Of a DNA stretch of 12,973 nucleotides, positions 1 to 6,557 are shown piece by piece. The notes under the pieces were generated by a model. The model did not search any database. It had not been told where the DNA came from and saw only the letters and a list, made by a program, of their open reading frames with translations. The stretch spans positions 1-12,973 of the forward strand of contig CAJUQQ010000053.1 of NCBI GenBank assembly GCA_910588175.1, given 5' to 3'. The position numbers and the translations under genes are program-made. This DNA comes from an uncultured Oscillibacter sp. Its GTDB lineage: Bacteria > Bacillota > Clostridia > Oscillospirales > Oscillospiraceae. Numbering within the stretch: the stretch's first letter is position 1; each line of letters opens with the position of its first letter.

Positions 1-778
1 CCACGGCGTCCGCGATGGCGGGCAGGACCTCCGCCGTGGCGGGGCACTGGTCCAGGACCCGCCCGCCGTGGTTGGAGACCACGATGCCGCTGGCCCCGGC
101 CTCCAGGGCCTTCTCGGCCCCCCGGACGGTCATGATGCCCTTGAGAATGAAGGGCGTGCCCTCCATCATCTTCACGATTTCCTTCAGCTCCGCCACGGTC
201 TTGCTGCCCGCCGGGGGCTGAAGGTTTTTCAGAAAGGGGAGTCCCGCCGCGTCGATGTCCATGGCGATGGCGAAAGGCTCCGCCGCCTTCACCAGGGCCA
301 GCTTTTCCCGGATGGTTTCCAGGTTCCAGGGCTTGATGGTGGGCACGCCCCGGCCCTTCTGGTTTTTCAGGGCCTCCGCCGCGGCCTCCATGACGGCGGG
401 ATTGGTGCCGTCGCCGGTGAAGGCGGCGATGCCCGCCTGGGCGCAGGCGGCCACCAGGATGTCGTTGTAAGCCAGATCGTCGTACTTGTCGCCGTAGTGG
501 AGCTGCATGGCTCCCACCGGGGCGGCGAAGACGGGGAGGTCCACCGTCTGGCCAAAGAGCGTAAGGGAGGTGTCTGCGGGCTTGTTCTCACAGATGGTGT
601 CCATGTTGACGCAGAGCTCCTGCCACTTCTGATAATTGCGAATGAAGCCGGTGCCGATGCCCTTGGCCCCGGGGCCGGGGATAGCGTTCCGGCAACCCAG
701 GCCGTTGCAGGTGGGGCAGGATTTGCAGTGAGGGCCCATGCACGTGCGGGCGTTTTCTAAGACTTCCTGATAAGTCAT
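1..778 (-). CDS. FMN-dependent alpha-hydroxy-acid oxidase/dehydrogenase, 3' end beyond window
   Basis: Member of the FMN-dependent alpha-hydroxy-acid dehydrogenase family (lactate oxidase, glycolate oxidase, L-lactate dehydrogenase), which oxidises a 2-hydroxy acid to the 2-oxo acid in a TIM barrel. The first 259 residues are present; the gene runs off the left edge. Visible family signatures are the FMN-binding strand ILKGI (211-215, Lys213) and SNHGGR (235-240), holding the catalytic His237 and substrate Arg240. The usual Gln after that Arg is Val here. The N-terminus carries five cysteines, C13, C18, C21, C24 and C29, absent from classical lactate oxidases and possibly binding metal or Fe-S. 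The start is set by GGAGGG at 787-792, 8 bases upstream. No signal peptide, so cytoplasmic. The physiological substrate and electron acceptor cannot be read from sequence; in an anaerobe, oxygen is unlikely. Family assignment is firm. Confidence 0.9.
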   Translation of the reverse strand, partial: MTYQEVLENARTCMGPHCKSCPTCNGLGCRNAIPGPGAKGIGTGFIRNYQKWQELCVNMDTICENKPADTSLTLFGQTVDLPVFAAPVGAMQLHYGDKYDDLAYNDILVAACAQAGIAAFTGDGTNPAVMEAAAEALKNQKGRGVPTIKPWNLETIREKLALVKAAEPFAIAMDIDAAGLPFLKNLQPPAGSKTVAELKEIVKMMEGTPFILKGIMTVRGAEKALEAGASGIVVSNHGGRVLDQCPATAEVLPAIADAV

Positions 779-824
779 GTTGAGTTCCCTCCAGATATAT
801 GTTTTTGAGCGCGCGCTTTTTCTG

Positions 825-853
825 ATTGTACAAGAAGCGCCGGGAAAAGACAA
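825..853 (-). promoter_or_regulatory. Sigma-A type promoter for the hydroxy-acid oxidase
   Basis: On the minus strand, TTGTCT (848-853) and TACAAT (825-830) are separated by exactly 17 bases, about 45 bases upstream of the start codon at 778. The -10 matches consensus at 5 of 6 and the -35 at 4 of 6. It lies at the very end of and just beyond the upstream small gene (856-1221), so the oxidase can be transcribed on its own. Confidence 0.65.
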
Positions 854-855
854 GC

Positions 856-1221
856 TCAGAACTGGAAAAAAGCGTCCATCTCCGCGTAATAGTTCAGCGC
901 GTAAATCAGCTCCTCCTCCGACGCGTCCCGCTTCTGCTCCAGGGCGCTGAGGAGGACGTCGTCCAGCGTCTCCGGCATCAGCTCGCTGTACATCCGGTGC
1001 TTGTCGCAAAAGGCGGGGAAAAGCTCCAGTTCCCTCTCGTCGTCATAGTCCGGCGGGTCCGCGATGATGCAGGGGGTGTCCATGCGGTAATCGTCCTCCG
1101 TGCCCTCTGTGTAGAGAAACCAGTCCAAATCCCGCGCCAGGGCATCGCTCCCTCCCCCCAGCCAGAGGTCCCGGCGGGCGCGAATCACATCTCCAATGGT
1201 GCATACGGTGTTTAGATTCAT
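856..1221 (-). CDS. Small acidic hypothetical protein, DUF7716-like
   Basis: A 121-residue soluble acidic protein with no signal peptide or membrane segment. The middle (roughly 46-62) has a hydrophobic strand then a run of acidic residues (CIIADPPDYDDERE), and the C-terminus ends in a Tyr/Asn/Asp-Ala-Phe pattern (ALNYYAEMDAFFQF). From memory this resembles the DUF7716 family, but that is recognition of a pattern, not a search result. The start is supported by AAGGAG at 1229-1234, 7 bases upstream of the ATG. It lies 77 bases upstream of the hydroxy-acid oxidase on the same strand, with a promoter between them, so the two need not be co-functional. Function unknown. Confidence 0.75.
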   Translation of the reverse strand: MNLNTVCTIGDVIRARRDLWLGGGSDALARDLDWFLYTEGTEDDYRMDTPCIIADPPDYDDERELELFPAFCDKHRMYSELMPETLDDVLLSALEQKRDASEEELIYALNYYAEMDAFFQF

Positions 1222-1284
1222 AAAAATACTCCTTCCAGGGGAACCGCCCAGCCCGGTCCCGCATAGACTGTTAGCGGTGATAGC

Positions 1285-1458
1285 ATGAGAAATCCAAACT
1301 GCGACCCCCTGGCCCTGACCACCATGGTGAATTCTCTGGCGGTGGCCATCGCGGGGAAACTGAGCGACGAGGAGCTGGACCTGACGGCGGCCATCCTGGT
1401 TCAGCTGGGGGACACCCTGGCCACCATCAGCACCCAGCGGGCCTTCTGCTCCTCCTGA
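1285..1458 (+). CDS. 57-residue DUF6774-like hypothetical protein
   Basis: A short protein that begins MRNPNCDPLALTTMV and continues through an amphipathic helix (LAVAIAGKL), an acidic turn (SDEELD) and a second helix ending LGDTLATIS. This matches what I remember of DUF6774, a tiny family common in Oscillospiraceae and Lachnospiraceae, in which the Leu-Gly-Asp-Thr-Leu-Ala core is strongly conserved. Two Cys (6 and 55) lie near the ends. A weak GGTGA (1276-1280) sits 4 bases upstream of the ATG; I see no clear promoter. It diverges from the DUF7716-like gene and ends one base before the stop codon of the convergent CsaB fusion. Function unknown; the coding call rests on the family resemblance and amphipathic pattern. 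Confidence 0.7.
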   Translation: MRNPNCDPLALTTMVNSLAVAIAGKLSDEELDLTAAILVQLGDTLATISTQRAFCSS

Positions 1459-1459
1459 T

Positions 1460-3688
1460 TTACTCCTCCAGCAGGCGGCGGGCGATGTCCACGTTTCCCC
1501 GCTCCAGCTCCCGGAGCTTCCGCACCGCCTCCGCCTGGGCCGCTTTGTCCCCGGCCTGGGCGGCGGCCCGGTCCACCATGGCCTGGAGGTTTTCCAGGGT
1601 CAGGTCCTCCAGGTCCGTGAAGTTCTCCTGCCCGATATACCGGAGGAAGGAGGAGACCTTGGGGTCGTACACCACCCCCGCCAGGGGGATGCCCTGTCCG
1701 GCGGCGAAAATCAGGGCGTGGAGCCGCATGGACACCACCGCCTCCATCCGGGACAGAGCCCCGATGATGGTCCCGGCGGCCCCCGCGTCGTCCAGGAAAT
1801 AATGGGGCGTGCCGCCTAGATTCTGGGCCGCCAGCCGGGCGGCGGCGGGGTCCTGGCCCTTTTCCACCGCCGTGAACACCGGGGTCAGGCCATAGCGCTC
1901 CCAGGCGTACCGGGCCGCCGCCCCGAAGACGGGGGCCTTCTCCGGAAAACCCGCCCAGGGCCGGAGGGCAAAGCAGAGATACCGGCCCCGGGGAGGGATG
2001 CCCGCCCGGAGGAGGACGCTGTCCGTCTTCTCCTCCACCGCTGGGGACAGCGTCAGGGCCGGGTCCGCCGTCAGGCGGATTTCCGGCTTGTCCACCCCCA
2101 TGGACCGCAGTTCCGCCAGGGAATCCGGCTCCCGAAGGGTGATCACGTCCACGTTCCGGTTCAGGGTCTTGGCCGCCAGCTTCCGGTGGTTCTCCCGGGT
2201 GACGGGACCGATGCCGCAGCCGTACATCTGAACCTTGCAGCCCGCCCATTTGGCGGCCCGAATGTTCATGAGATAGAACCAGAGGGACCGGCGGGAGGTC
2301 ACGTCCTGAATGAGGCTTCCGCCGCCGTTGATATAGAGCTTTGCCCGGCGCATGGCCCCCAGCCAGCCGGGAAGGTCCACCCGGCTGACGGCCCGGACCC
2401 GGTAGGAAAGGCGGGTGGCCCTGGGATTTTTGGAGATAACCGTCACGGGCATGTCCGGGTCGATGGACCGCATCTCTTCCAGAATGGCCTCCAGAATCGC
2501 GTCGTCCCCTGCGTTGCCCCGGCCGTAGGCCCCGCAGATCACCGCGCCGTCCCGGGCCGCCGGGGGACGGGCGTGGCGGCGGAGGATTTCCCCGTAGATA
2601 TGGAGCTGGGTGTCCACGGTCTTCTCAATGGAGAACTGGGTGGAGGCCTTTTCAAAGAGCCTCTCCCCCATCTCCCGCCGCAAAGCCCCGTCGGTTCCCA
2701 GGGCTGCCAGGCGCTTGCCCAGGGTCTCCCAGTCCCGGGGGGTGAACAGATAGCCGTTGACCCCGTCGTCAATGAGGTAGGGGAGCCCCCCCACGGCGGT
2801 GGAGATGGTGGCGAGATGGAACCGGGCCCCTTCCGTCAGGGCGTAGGAAAAGGTCTCCGACAGGCTGGTGAGGACGTTGATGTCCAGGGCGCTGTAGAAA
2901 CGGTCCATGCCTCCGCTGATCCACCCGGCGAAGGTGACCTGCTGCTCCACCCCCAGCTCCCGGGCCAGGTTTCCCAGCTTTTCCCGTTCCTCGCCATCTC
3001 CGGCAATTACTAATCGTAATTTATTACAAAATTTATACGCATCGGCGAATCCGCGAATTAAGGTGGACATGTCCTTCACAGGGTTCAGCCGGGCGGCGAT
3101 GCCCACCACTACGGAATCCGCCTCCACCTGGGCCCCCAGGGAGCGGAGGTAGGGCAGCCGGTCCCCCTGATCCGGGGCGGGGGTGAAGTCGATGCCGTTA
3201 TAAATGGCGTAGAAGCGGTCCGCCGGGAAGCCCCGGGAGATGAGCAGGTCCACCATGGCGTCGGACACGCCCACGCGGTAGTCCAGCCGCCGCAGGGCCC
3301 AGGTGTTGATAACCCCGAAGGTGCACCGGGCCAGGGGGCGGCCCATGTAGTCGATTTTATAATCGCTGTGGATGGTGGTGACCACCGGAAGGCCCGTGAC
3401 CCCCCGGAGGAGGGCCCCTATCATATTGGCCCGGGAGCCGTGGCAGTGGATGAGCTGGAAGCCTTCTTGGCGGATATACTCCGCCAGCTGGCGGCGGATT
3501 TTGAAAATGTGGTTGCCCCCCATGATTTTAGTGGGAATGCCCAGGGACCGGGCCTCCTCGGCGAAGGGGCCGTCCCGGAAGCAGACCAGCTGGGCGGTAA
3601 TGGTCTCGTTTAGGTGCTGGAGGAGGCTCAGGACGTGGGTCTTTGCCCCGCCGGAGTCGCCGCCGCTGATGAGATGAATGACATTCAT
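1460..3688 (-). CDS. csaB: Fused GT4 glycosyltransferase and CsaB-type polysaccharide pyruvyl transferase
   Basis: A 742-residue two-domain enzyme. Residues 1-370 are a GT-B fold family 4 glycosyltransferase: glycine-rich start (HLISGGDSGGAKTH), sugar-nucleotide site AARLNPVKD (198-206), and the EX7E motif Glu278/Glu286. After a short linker rich in Arg/Pro/Ala (371-381), residues 383-742 are a polysaccharide pyruvyl transferase: CGAYGRGNAGDDAIL (385-399), INGGGSLIQD (453-462), and the conserved RLHALIFA with His657. CsaB adds a pyruvyl ketal to wall polysaccharide, which in other Firmicutes creates the ligand for SLH-domain proteins; none is encoded here. Cytoplasmic, no signal peptide. AAGGGG lies 9 bases upstream of the ATG. 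Codons for residues 218-228 are very AT-rich, unlike the rest. The fusion itself is unbroken: one frame, both active sites intact. Confidence 0.93.
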   Translation of the reverse strand: MNVIHLISGGDSGGAKTHVLSLLQHLNETITAQLVCFRDGPFAEEARSLGIPTKIMGGNHIFKIRRQLAEYIRQEGFQLIHCHGSRANMIGALLRGVTGLPVVTTIHSDYKIDYMGRPLARCTFGVINTWALRRLDYRVGVSDAMVDLLISRGFPADRFYAIYNGIDFTPAPDQGDRLPYLRSLGAQVEADSVVVGIAARLNPVKDMSTLIRGFADAYKFCNKLRLVIAGDGEEREKLGNLARELGVEQQVTFAGWISGGMDRFYSALDINVLTSLSETFSYALTEGARFHLATISTAVGGLPYLIDDGVNGYLFTPRDWETLGKRLAALGTDGALRREMGERLFEKASTQFSIEKTVDTQLHIYGEILRRHARPPAARDGAVICGAYGRGNAGDDAILEAILEEMRSIDPDMPVTVISKNPRATRLSYRVRAVSRVDLPGWLGAMRRAKLYINGGGSLIQDVTSRRSLWFYLMNIRAAKWAGCKVQMYGCGIGPVTRENHRKLAAKTLNRNVDVITLREPDSLAELRSMGVDKPEIRLTADPALTLSPAVEEKTDSVLLRAGIPPRGRYLCFALRPWAGFPEKAPVFGAAARYAWERYGLTPVFTAVEKGQDPAAARLAAQNLGGTPHYFLDDAGAAGTIIGALSRMEAVVSMRLHALIFAAGQGIPLAGVVYDPKVSSFLRYIGQENFTDLEDLTLENLQAMVDRAAAQAGDKAAQAEAVRKLRELERGNVDIARRLLEE

Positions 3689-3701
3689 GTGAAAAATCCC
3701 C

Positions 3702-3730
3702 TTGTGATTTTGTGGAAGGTATTATATAAT
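3702..3730 (+). promoter_or_regulatory. Promoter of the DUF4330 gene (right half of a bidirectional promoter)
   Basis: TTGTGA (3702-3707) and a perfect TATAAT (3725-3730) are separated by 17 bases. Transcription should begin near 3737, leaving a leader of about 70 bases. The -35 matches consensus at 4 of 6. The same double-stranded DNA serves the opposite-facing CsaB-fusion promoter. Confidence 0.75.
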
Positions 3731-3749
3731 ATTTTCCGAGCCTTGTCTA
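3721..3749 (-). promoter_or_regulatory. Promoter of the GT4-CsaB fusion (left half of a bidirectional promoter)
   Basis: On the minus strand TAGACA (3744-3749) and a perfect TATAAT (3721-3726) are 17 bases apart, giving a predicted start of transcription about 25 bases ahead of the ATG at 3688. Its -10 overlaps the -10 of the plus-strand promoter by two bases in the palindrome ATTATATAAT (3721-3730). Confidence 0.85.
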
Positions 3750-3759
3750 CCAAAGGCTC
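3738..3759 (+). promoter_or_regulatory. Inverted repeat in the DUF4330 leader, overlapping the csaB -35 box
   Basis: GAGCCTT (3738-3744) and AAGGCTC (3753-3759) form a perfect 7-base-pair inverted repeat with an 8-base spacer. It starts where the plus-strand transcript should begin and touches the minus-strand -35 (3744-3749). It could be an operator acting on both promoters or a 5' mRNA stem; the sequence does not tell which. Confidence 0.35.
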
Positions 3760-3806
3760 CATCAATCGAAAGAAGGCGGGCCCTGGGCCCGTTACGGAGG
3801 TCTGGC

Positions 3807-4289
3807 ATGGAACAGAAGAAAGCGTTTCGCATTGGAAAATTCAACATCGTGGATATCATCGCCGTGGTCCTGATTCTGGCCGTGGCAGTTTACGCCGCCG
3901 CGAGGCTTTTGAACCGGGGCGGGACCATTGAGGTGCCCACCATGGAGATTACCTACGTGGTCCGGGTGCAGAACGTGGCCGCGGAGCTGTACGAGAATTC
4001 CAAGGAGAATCTGCCCTCCCCCCTCATGGCTTCCGGGGCCCGGCTGAACGGGCGCATTGAGTCCGTGGAGGCCACCCCCTGGCTGGAGCTGGGGCCCGAC
4101 GGGCAGTGGCACGAGGACCCGGACCACGTGAACCTCTATTTTACCTGCACCGCCACGGTGCCCAAGGAGGAGGTTATGACCACCAAGGTCGGGGAGCAGG
4201 AGGTTCGGATCGGGAAGACGGACTATATCATGAAAAGCGAGACGGTGGAATTCCAGAACGGAACGGTGGTCGATGTGACCTGGGGCTGA
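3807..4289 (+). CDS. DUF4330-family single-pass membrane protein
   Basis: A 160-residue protein with a short basic cytoplasmic N-terminus (MEQKKAFRIGKFN), one membrane helix (about 14-34, IVDIIAVVLILAVAVYAA) and a roughly 125-residue exported domain rich in beta-prone segments. The N-terminal Gly-Lys-Phe/Ile-Asn-Ile-Val-Asp-Ile signature and overall layout match DUF4330. Its biochemical role is not established; the family is often found near wall polysaccharide genes, and here it faces the CsaB fusion across one shared promoter, which suggests an envelope role. The start is set by GGAGG (3796-3800), 6 bases ahead of ATG. The stop codon abuts a perfect hairpin at 4290-4317. Confidence 0.85.
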   Translation: MEQKKAFRIGKFNIVDIIAVVLILAVAVYAAARLLNRGGTIEVPTMEITYVVRVQNVAAELYENSKENLPSPLMASGARLNGRIESVEATPWLELGPDGQWHEDPDHVNLYFTCTATVPKEEVMTTKVGEQEVRIGKTDYIMKSETVEFQNGTVVDVTWG

Positions 4290-4317
4290 CCTGCTTTTTC
4301 TTGTAAGAAAAAGCAGG
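4290..4317. repeat. Perfect 13-bp palindromic hairpin immediately after the DUF4330 stop
   Basis: CCTGCTTTTTCTT (4290-4302) and its exact complement (4305-4317) are separated by only two bases, so the real loop is about six. No T-run follows on either strand, so it is not a standard intrinsic terminator; it may protect the 3' end of the upstream message or be one end of a dispersed repeat. The rest of the spacer to 4404 has no gene and no promoter I can support. Confidence 0.6.
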
Positions 4318-4404
4318 CAAAAAGAACTTTGGCTCGCTCTGGTTGTCTGGTAGTGAACCGGGCCGGAGCGGCGGCGACGCAGATTTGCGGGAAGGGAACA
4401 TCTT

Positions 4405-5007
4405 ATGAAGAAAGTATTTGCGCTTTTGGTCCTGCTGGCCCTGCTGGCGGGGTGCTCCGCCGAGGCGGCCCCGGCTATGTACATTCAGCCCGCGGAGCTG
4501 AATGAGGAGGAGGAGGCCGTGGCCAAGCTCCTGGGGGCGGACATGGACCAGCACCTTTTTGACGTGGTGCTGGACGGCACGGCGAAAACCGTCAGCGTGA
4601 ACACCTATTTGCTGGAGGACGGCAGGTGGGAGCTCGTCACCGGCGGCGGGGGCATGGCCCTGAAAGAGGGAGAGAAGAAGGGCCGGATGGCCTTCGGCTT
4701 TGAGGACCTCCGGGGCGAGTGCCGGGAGGCGGTGCAGTTCGGGAAGGATTTCACGGCGGTGAAGTACGGCTCTTCGGAGGAGATCGACGACCCCGAGGGC
4801 ATGGGCCGGACAACATCCTTCCTTTCCAACCGGACGGAGATCGTCTATGGGCAGGAAATTCCCCTGGCCATCCAGATCAATACCACGAAAAACGAGGTCA
4901 TCTCCTATTTCACGGATTACTTCTTTCAGCCGGAGGAGTATGAGAAGCTGGGCTATGAGCATGTGTATGCTTTGACGGTGATGTTCAGCCAGGAGCCTCT
5001 TTCCTGA
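4405..5007 (+). CDS. Hypothetical lipoprotein
   Basis: A 200-residue exported lipoprotein of no family I recognise. Basic start (MKK), hydrophobic stretch, then lipobox LLAGC with Cys17 as the lipidated residue; the mature part begins SAEAAPAM. The rest is mixed alpha/beta, acidic (for example NEEEEAV at 34-40), with a Gly-rich turn near 79-83 (TGGGGM) and aromatic-rich C-terminal region (SYFTDYFFQPEEYEKLGYEHVY, about 168-189, in two helices by appearance). GGAAGGGAA upstream supports the start. It follows DUF4330 by 115 bases on the same strand with an intervening hairpin and no clear promoter, so co-transcription is likely. It ends at a strong terminator. Export as a lipoprotein is well supported; function unknown. 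Confidence 0.85.
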   Translation: MKKVFALLVLLALLAGCSAEAAPAMYIQPAELNEEEEAVAKLLGADMDQHLFDVVLDGTAKTVSVNTYLLEDGRWELVTGGGGMALKEGEKKGRMAFGFEDLRGECREAVQFGKDFTAVKYGSSEEIDDPEGMGRTTSFLSNRTEIVYGQEIPLAIQINTTKNEVISYFTDYFFQPEEYEKLGYEHVYALTVMFSQEPLS

Positions 5008-5014
5008 GAAATTG

Positions 5015-5053
5015 AAACCCCGGCGGGCCTTGAGGATGGTCCGCCGGGGTTTT
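5015..5053 (+). terminator. Strong intrinsic terminator, probably bidirectional
   Basis: AAACCCCGGCGGGCC (5015-5029) pairs with 5038-5052 through 15 base pairs (one G-U) around an 8-base loop, then TTTT and a second T-rich stretch (to 5062). On the minus strand the stem is followed by TTTCAATTT. It sits between the convergent lipoprotein and hydantoinase genes and can serve both. Confidence 0.9.
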
Positions 5054-5084
5054 ACGTGTTTTAACGGTGCGGAGGGTCCGGTGA

Positions 5085-5112
5085 GAAGGGCGGACCTGTG
5101 TGTCCGCCCTTC
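5085..5112. repeat. Dispersed palindrome, copy 1
   Basis: GAAGGGCGGAC (5085-5095) and GTCCGCCCTTC (5102-5112) form a perfect 11-bp stem with a 6-base loop. Its 25-base core, 5088-5112, recurs with a single mismatch at 10132-10156, in the same orientation and also in an intergenic region. This marks it as a REP-like dispersed element rather than a gene-specific terminator. Confidence 0.75.
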
Positions 5113-5144
5113 CCCCGCGCGGCCCGTCCCCCGATAGAACGGAT

Positions 5145-6521
5145 TTACAGCATGCACTTCCCCCGGGCCATGTACCGCCCCTCCGGCTGGGAGAACAGCA
5201 CGTTTCCGTTCTCCACGGCAAGCCTTCCCCGGAGCCACACCTGCCGGATGCCGCCGTCGGTGGCGAAGCCCTCGTAGGGGCTGTACCCGGCGGCGGACTC
5301 GCAGTCCTCCGCCCGGATGACATGCCCGCCGCTGGGGTCGTAGACCACGATGTCCGCGTCCGCGCCGGACTGGAGGGTCCCCTTCCGGGGGAAGAGGCCG
5401 TACAGCTTCGCCGGGTTCTCGCTGAGCAGGCGGCACATCTGGGCTACGCTGAGCTTCCGCCGCGCCACGCCGCAGCTCCACATCAGCTCTCCCCGGGTCT
5501 CCACCCCCGGGAGGCCGCCGGGGATTTTCGTGAAATCCTCCCGTCCCAGCTCCTTCTGTTTCAGGGTAAAGGAGCAGTGGTCCGTGGACACCGTCTGGAT
5601 TTCCCCCCGGCGCAGGGCCTTCCAGAGCACATCCTGCTCCTTCCGCTCCCGCAGGGGCGGGGCGCAGACGTACCGGGCCGCGTCGGAGAAATTTTCCTGG
5701 TCGTACAGGCTCTCGTCCAGAATCAGGTAGTGGGGGCAGGTCTCCACGTAGACCGTCTGGCCCCGCTTCCGGGCCCGGAGGACCTCGTCCAGGGCCTCGC
5801 CGTTGGTGAGGTGGACGATGATCACCGGGGCCTGGGCCGCCTGGGCGGCGCGGAGGAGCCGCCCCACGGCCTCCGCCTCCAGATAGGGCGGGCGGGTCCG
5901 GGGATGGCTTGCGGGAGAGAGCTCCCCCTGGGCCTTTTTCTCGGCGATCATGCCGTCGATCACCCCGGCGTTCTCGCAGTGGACGCCGCAGATTCCCCCC
6001 AGGGTTTTCAGTTCCTTCAGCGCCCAATAGAGGTCCCGGTCCCCCAGCAGCATGGCGGGGTAGGTCATGTACATTTTAAAAGAGGAGATGCCCTGGGCGA
6101 ACATCTCCGGCAGTTCCCGCCGGATGCTCTCGTTCCAGTCGTCGATGGTCATGTGGAAGCCGTAGTCGCAGAAGGTCTTCCCCACGGCCTTTTTCCGCCA
6201 GCGCTCCAGGCCGGAGGCCAGGGACTCCCCCTTGTCGGGGCAGGCGAAGTCGATGACGGTGGTGGTGCCCCCCCGGAGAGCCGCCCGGCTGCCGGTGGCG
6301 AAGCCGTCGGCGGTGACGGTGCCCGCCACCTCCAGGTCGAAGTGGGTGTGGGCGTCAATGAAGCCGGGAAAGAGGACGCAGCCGGTTACGTCGATGACCC
6401 GGTCCGCCTCCGCCTTGAGCCCCCGGCCCAGGGAGACCACCTTCTCCCCCTCCACCAGCAAATCCGCCCGCCGGACGCCTTTGCCGGAGACCACGCTGCC
6501 GCCCTTGAACAATGTGCGCAT
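5145..6521 (-). CDS. hydA: Dihydropyrimidinase / D-hydantoinase
   Basis: A 458-residue cyclic amidohydrolase that opens dihydropyrimidine or hydantoin rings to N-carbamoyl amino acids. All binuclear metal ligands are visible: His58 and His60 (DAHTHFD), the carbamylated Lys149 (SFKMYMTYP, with substrate Tyr154), His181 (GVHCEN), His237 (IVHLTN) and Asp314 (STDHCSF). Length equals the family norm. The frame stays open upstream to an ATG at 6587, but that codon lies inside the -35 box; the ATG at 6521 has GGAGGAA (6528-6534) six bases ahead and starts with the family's usual Leu-Phe/Ile-Lys-Gly-Gly strand. Cytoplasmic. No dihydropyrimidine dehydrogenase or ureidopropionase gene is in the window, so the natural substrate is open: pyrimidine catabolism or hydantoin hydrolysis. 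It is divergent from the nucleotidase. Confidence 0.92.
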   Translation of the reverse strand: MRTLFKGGSVVSGKGVRRADLLVEGEKVVSLGRGLKAEADRVIDVTGCVLFPGFIDAHTHFDLEVAGTVTADGFATGSRAALRGGTTTVIDFACPDKGESLASGLERWRKKAVGKTFCDYGFHMTIDDWNESIRRELPEMFAQGISSFKMYMTYPAMLLGDRDLYWALKELKTLGGICGVHCENAGVIDGMIAEKKAQGELSPASHPRTRPPYLEAEAVGRLLRAAQAAQAPVIIVHLTNGEALDEVLRARKRGQTVYVETCPHYLILDESLYDQENFSDAARYVCAPPLRERKEQDVLWKALRRGEIQTVSTDHCSFTLKQKELGREDFTKIPGGLPGVETRGELMWSCGVARRKLSVAQMCRLLSENPAKLYGLFPRKGTLQSGADADIVVYDPSGGHVIRAEDCESAAGYSPYEGFATDGGIRQVWLRGRLAVENGNVLFSQPEGRYMARGKCML

Positions 6522-6557
6522 ACGCTGTTCCTCCGTTCCGAAGTAGTAAATATAGAC

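Noticed and set aside
1401..2249. A 282-codon frame within the GT4-CsaB gene.
   Set aside because: Same strand, other frame, extreme Gly/Pro/Arg content, and the overlapped frame has complete CsaB motifs.
3689..3806. Riboswitch in the DUF4330 leader.
   Set aside because: The leader is only about 70 bases and shows one 7-bp stem; I recognise no riboswitch core.
4228..6027. A 599-codon open frame on the minus strand.
   Set aside because: It runs through the lipoprotein gene on the opposite strand, the 15-bp terminator and the palindrome, and out of frame across the hydantoinase. Its Pro/Gly/Arg-rich translation is typical of GC-rich shadow frames.
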